Positions 7,735 through 9,991 of a stretch of DNA of 9,991 nucleotides are shown here, piece after piece. Position 1 is the stretch's first letter; each line of letters begins with the position of its first letter. This DNA is from Lachnospiraceae bacterium (lineage in GTDB: Bacteria > Bacillota_A > Clostridia > Lachnospirales > Lachnospiraceae). The position numbers and the translations under genes were made by a program. Below the pieces are notes generated by a model. The model was given only the letters and a program-made list of their open reading frames with translations. It did no database searches and was not told where the DNA came from. The DNA lies in NCBI GenBank assembly GCA_017620055.1, contig JAFZRD010000111.1:1-9991 (forward strand), read 5' to 3'.

Positions 7735-7769
7735 AAACCTCAGTGAGTGATCACTGGGGTTTTTCTTTT
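7735..7769 (+). terminator. Intrinsic terminator of the tRNA-Gln unit
   Basis: AAACCTCAGTGA (7735-7746) pairs with TCACTGGGGTTT (7751-7762) through one G-U pair, with a GTGA loop (7747-7750), and runs into a T-rich tail (7760-7769, nine T and one C). The stem begins three bases after the tRNA discriminator base, so the primary transcript has a very short trailer. The opposite strand lacks a comparable T-run, so it acts in the + direction only. Confidence 0.88.
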
Positions 7770-7828
7770 GCTTTTGGTATATCTTACAATCGGATCATGA
7801 TCATAATACGCGGGTTAAAGGTAATAAA

Positions 7829-8518
7829 ATGAAGAAAAAGATCATTGCCGGATGGCTCAGGATCGTACTCGGACTGCTGATATTTGCATTCGGAGTGCAT
7901 CTGACGATATTTGCAAATATTGGGCTTGCGCCGTGGGACTGCCTCGGGATGGGCATATCCTATCATACACCGCTCAACTACGGCCTGTCGATGACGATCA
8001 TAGCGCTGTTGGTCCTCGGGATAGATCTGCTGATGAAAGAGAAGATCGGATACGGGACGATAATCGATGCGCTGTTGACGGGTAATTTTGTCCAGATGTT
8101 CAACAGCTTCAATCCGCTTCCTCTCAATGAGGGGTTATGGAGCGGGATCGCGATCATGACCGGCGGGTTTGTGTTCATGGCGATAGGCATGGCGGTTTAC
8201 ATGAAGAGTGAACAGTGCTGCGGGCCGAGGGATTCGCTTCTGGTCGGACTCGGTAAGCGCATGAAAAGGATCCCGATAGGTATCGTTGAAGTTATACTGT
8301 GGGCAATCGTTCTGCTGGCGGGATGGCTCCTCGGAGGACCCGTGGGGATCGGAACGCTCATCAGCACGTTCGGTGCCGGGATCGTGATGCAGATCGTGTA
8401 CTGGCTGATCCGTTTCGAACCGAGGGATCTGAAACATAAAGGTGTAATGGAAGTATCACGGATCCTGATCTTAGGATCCGACAGGGCGGCACATGATAAG
8501 GGAGAGAAAATCGCATGA
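7829..8518 (+). CDS. YczE/YitT-like integral membrane protein
   Basis: A 229-residue multi-spanning membrane protein. It begins with a basic MKKK and has about five or six hydrophobic segments (roughly residues 5-29, 52-69, 104-125, 144-165 and 168-192). Hallmarks of the YczE group are GLAPWD at 32-37 after the first segment and GPRDSLLVGLG from residue 132. The biochemical function of this family is not established; in Bacillus subtilis yczE is known for an effect on lipopeptide production. The C-terminal tail is charged and cytoplasmic by prediction. A modest Shine-Dalgarno (AAAGG, 7817-7821) lies seven bases before the ATG. No clear promoter could be placed in 7770-7828, only a TACAAT at 7785-7790 without a good -35 box. 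Its stop overlaps the next gene's start (ATGA, 8515-8518), so the two are translationally coupled and may act together. Confidence 0.87.
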   Translation: MKKKIIAGWLRIVLGLLIFAFGVHLTIFANIGLAPWDCLGMGISYHTPLNYGLSMTIIALLVLGIDLLMKEKIGYGTIIDALLTGNFVQMFNSFNPLPLNEGLWSGIAIMTGGFVFMAIGMAVYMKSEQCCGPRDSLLVGLGKRMKRIPIGIVEVILWAIVLLAGWLLGGPVGIGTLISTFGAGIVMQIVYWLIRFEPRDLKHKGVMEVSRILILGSDRAAHDKGEKIA

Positions 8519-9273
8519 AGGAATTCTACATTGACGATGACGGGATCAAGATTCATGCAAAACTTGAGGTGCCTGCTGACGCAGAAAAGTATCCTCTTGC
8601 GATAGTCGTTCACGGTTTTACCGGTGACATGGAGGAGACGCACATAATCGCGGCTGCGGATGCGATCAGGCAGACGGGCTGCGCAACACTTCGCGTGGAG
8701 ATGTACGGACACGGGAAGAGCGGAGGCACATTTAAGGAGCATACGCTCTACAAATGGGTCACGAACATGCTGAAGGTCGTTGAGTATGCGCGCTCACTTG
8801 ATAACGTGACCGATCTGTACCTGTGCGGACATTCTCAGGGAGGACTTCTCGTCATGCTCATCGCGGGTATGTGTCCCGACCGTTTCAAGGCGATAATACC
8901 GCTCTCACCGGCGTGGATGATACCCGAATACGCAAGAGCGGGCGAGATCCTCGGTACAAAGGTGGATCCGGTAAACATACCCGATGATTTTCTCCAGGAC
9001 GGTGAAAATCTGTTGTCGGGCAACTATATCAGGACGGCACAGACAATTCACGTTGAAGACGAGATAGCAAGATATAACGGACCGGTGCTCGTGATCCACG
9101 GAGATCATGACGAGTCGGTACCGTATGAGTACGGTGTTAAGGCGGCAGAATTGTATAAGAATGCTCAGCTTGTCACCGTGAAAGATGAGGATCACTGCTA
9201 CAATTATCATCTTGATGAGGTTACGGAAGCGATAAGAGAATTCATGCTTCGGGTTCAGAAAGGGGTAATCTGA
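8515..9273 (+). CDS. Alpha/beta hydrolase, Est1E-like feruloyl/cinnamoyl esterase
   Basis: A 252-residue serine hydrolase without a signal peptide, so cytoplasmic. VVHGFTGDMEE (31-41) gives the oxyanion-hole region, MYGHGKSGG follows, the nucleophile elbow is GHSQGG with Ser107, the acid is Asp199 in HGDHDESVP, and the base is His227 in DEDHCYNYH. The region about 130-180 forms an inserted cap (LSPAWMIPEYARAGEILG, NYIRTAQTI). These motifs, the triad spacing and much of the surrounding sequence resemble, from memory, the Butyrivibrio proteoclasticus feruloyl esterase Est1E and Lactobacillus cinnamoyl esterases, whose triad numbers (105/197/225 in Est1E) are offset by two. Such enzymes release hydroxycinnamic acids from plant-derived esters. 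Substrate is inferred, not shown; a general short-chain esterase is the alternative. The start overlaps the membrane-protein stop by four bases, with AAGGGAG at 8498-8504 as ribosome site, and its stop overlaps the next ATG by one base. Confidence 0.9.
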   Translation: MKEFYIDDDGIKIHAKLEVPADAEKYPLAIVVHGFTGDMEETHIIAAADAIRQTGCATLRVEMYGHGKSGGTFKEHTLYKWVTNMLKVVEYARSLDNVTDLYLCGHSQGGLLVMLIAGMCPDRFKAIIPLSPAWMIPEYARAGEILGTKVDPVNIPDDFLQDGENLLSGNYIRTAQTIHVEDEIARYNGPVLVIHGDHDESVPYEYGVKAAELYKNAQLVTVKDEDHCYNYHLDEVTEAIREFMLRVQKGVI

Positions 9274-9991
9274 TGAAGATCACCATACTTGGTGCAAGAG
9301 GGAGCGTCCCGACAGGCGGAAAAGATATGATGGAGTTCGGCGGTGCCACTTCATGTGTACTTGTCGAGACAGACGAACATGCGATTTTTCTTGATGCCGG
9401 AACAGGGATAATCAAATCGCCCGATATCGGCAAAAAGCATATAAGTGTTCTCATAACACATCCGCATCTCGACCATCTGATCGGAATGCCGTTCTTTCCG
9501 TACTGCAACGAAGAGGGAAGACAGATCGACCTGTACGGAAGAAAGCGTGGGGGAGAGAGCCTTGAGGAGCAGTTCGGAAGGCTTATATCACCTCCGCTCT
9601 GGCCGTGTACCCTGGCCGACCTTTCCTGTGATATCAGGTTCAAAGAGTTAACAGAACCTCTTACGATAGGGGATGTGACCGTGGAAACGATCGAATCGGT
9701 TCATCCCGGAGGAAGCCTTGTGATCAGGATCACACACGACGGGAAGAGCGTGGTATACGCCACCGACTACGAATATATGGATGATAGCTGCCAAAGCCTC
9801 ATAGATTTTGCAAAGGATACGGACCTTCTGCTTCTGGATGCACAATACACGCATGAGGAGGCTCGTACAAGAAGGGGTTACGGACACACTACAATAGACA
9901 ATGCGGCGATTGTTATGCAAAATGCACATGCGAGAAGAACACGATTTGTACACCATGATCCGAGGCATAACGATGAAATGCTCAGAAACAT
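9273..9991 (+). CDS. MBL-fold metallohydrolase, 3'-truncated by window
   Basis: A predicted metal-dependent hydrolase of the metallo-beta-lactamase fold; 239 residues are visible and the frame is still open at the window end. It starts with ILGARGSVPTGG and a FGGATSCVLVE segment, typical of the COG1235-type group (PhnP and related phosphodiesterases). Metal ligands seen are THPHLDH (His63, His65, Asp67, His68), SVHPGG (His144) and TDY (Asp165), with GHTT (His205) and a VHHDPRHND ending (from His227) that fits the same group. Substrate is unknown; phosphodiester or cyclic nucleotide hydrolysis is possible from family membership only. The ATG overlaps the esterase stop (TGATG, 9271-9275), with a strong ribosome site GAAAGGGG at 9258-9265 seven bases upstream. 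The overlap implies co-expression with the esterase and the YczE-like gene. Only a few C-terminal residues may be missing, judging by the family-typical ending. Confidence 0.9.
   Translation, partial: MKITILGARGSVPTGGKDMMEFGGATSCVLVETDEHAIFLDAGTGIIKSPDIGKKHISVLITHPHLDHLIGMPFFPYCNEEGRQIDLYGRKRGGESLEEQFGRLISPPLWPCTLADLSCDIRFKELTEPLTIGDVTVETIESVHPGGSLVIRITHDGKSVVYATDYEYMDDSCQSLIDFAKDTDLLLLDAQYTHEEARTRRGYGHTTIDNAAIVMQNAHARRTRFVHHDPRHNDEMLRN

Noticed and set aside
7785..7790. TACAAT as a -10 box for the YczE-like operon.
   Set aside because: The only nearby -35-like sequences have wrong spacing (TTGCTT, 11 bases) or lie in the terminator's T-tail with a poor match (TTTCTT).
7907..7920. Perfect 14-base palindrome ATATTTGCAAATAT.
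   Set aside because: It lies inside the YczE-like coding region and encodes part of a conserved membrane segment; a binding site is possible but nothing around it supports one.
8460..8479. Inverted repeat GGATCCT / AGGATCC with a six-base loop.
   Set aside because: It is within the 3' coding part of the YczE-like gene, has no T-run after it, and the esterase start follows closely, so it is not a terminator.

Overview
This window looks like ordinary chromosome from a Gram-positive anaerobe of the Bacillota, most likely class Clostridia and probably family Lachnospiraceae. By eye the base composition is moderate, near half G+C. The reasons are strong AGGAGG-type ribosome binding sites, dnaE directly followed by pfkA, a secreted SleB-type wall hydrolase with bacterial SH3 domains next to a GH25 muramidase, and an esterase that closely resembles the Butyrivibrio feruloyl esterase Est1E as I remember it. 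The family assignment is inference, because no rRNA gene is present. All genes are on the + strand, packed tightly, and no gene-free stretch exceeds about 250 bases.

Region 1 (1-5580) is a housekeeping run: the 3' six-sevenths of dnaE (replicative polymerase III alpha subunit), pfkA (6-phosphofructokinase), a SpoU/TrmH-family RNA 2'-O-methyltransferase and proC (pyrroline-5-carboxylate reductase). Gaps are 20, 2 and 21 bases, with no internal terminator seen, so they are probably co-transcribed. Their functions (replication, glycolysis, RNA modification, proline synthesis) are not linked biochemically.

Region 2 (5577-7583) holds two exported cell-wall lytic enzymes: a SleB-like hydrolase with two SH3 domains, and a GH25 muramidase. 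A strong vegetative-type promoter whose -35 box overlaps the proC stop codon starts this pair.

Region 3 (7584-7828) is the longest non-protein stretch. It holds a compact RNA transcription unit: a consensus promoter, a GNRA-capped leader hairpin, tRNA-Gln(CTG) without encoded CCA, and an intrinsic terminator three bases after the tRNA.

Region 4 (7829-9991) is a second operon with overlapping genes: a YczE-type membrane protein, an Est1E-like alpha/beta hydrolase, and an MBL-fold metallohydrolase cut off by the window end. This is the most accessory part. A feruloyl or cinnamoyl esterase would fit a plant-fibre-degrading gut or rumen bacterium.

I found no CRISPR array, transposase, integrase, phage structural gene or defence system, and no convincing new system. 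The points most worth a second look are unusual residues in the catalytic loop of the phosphofructokinase, the hairpin in front of the tRNA, and the YczE-esterase-MBL gene set.
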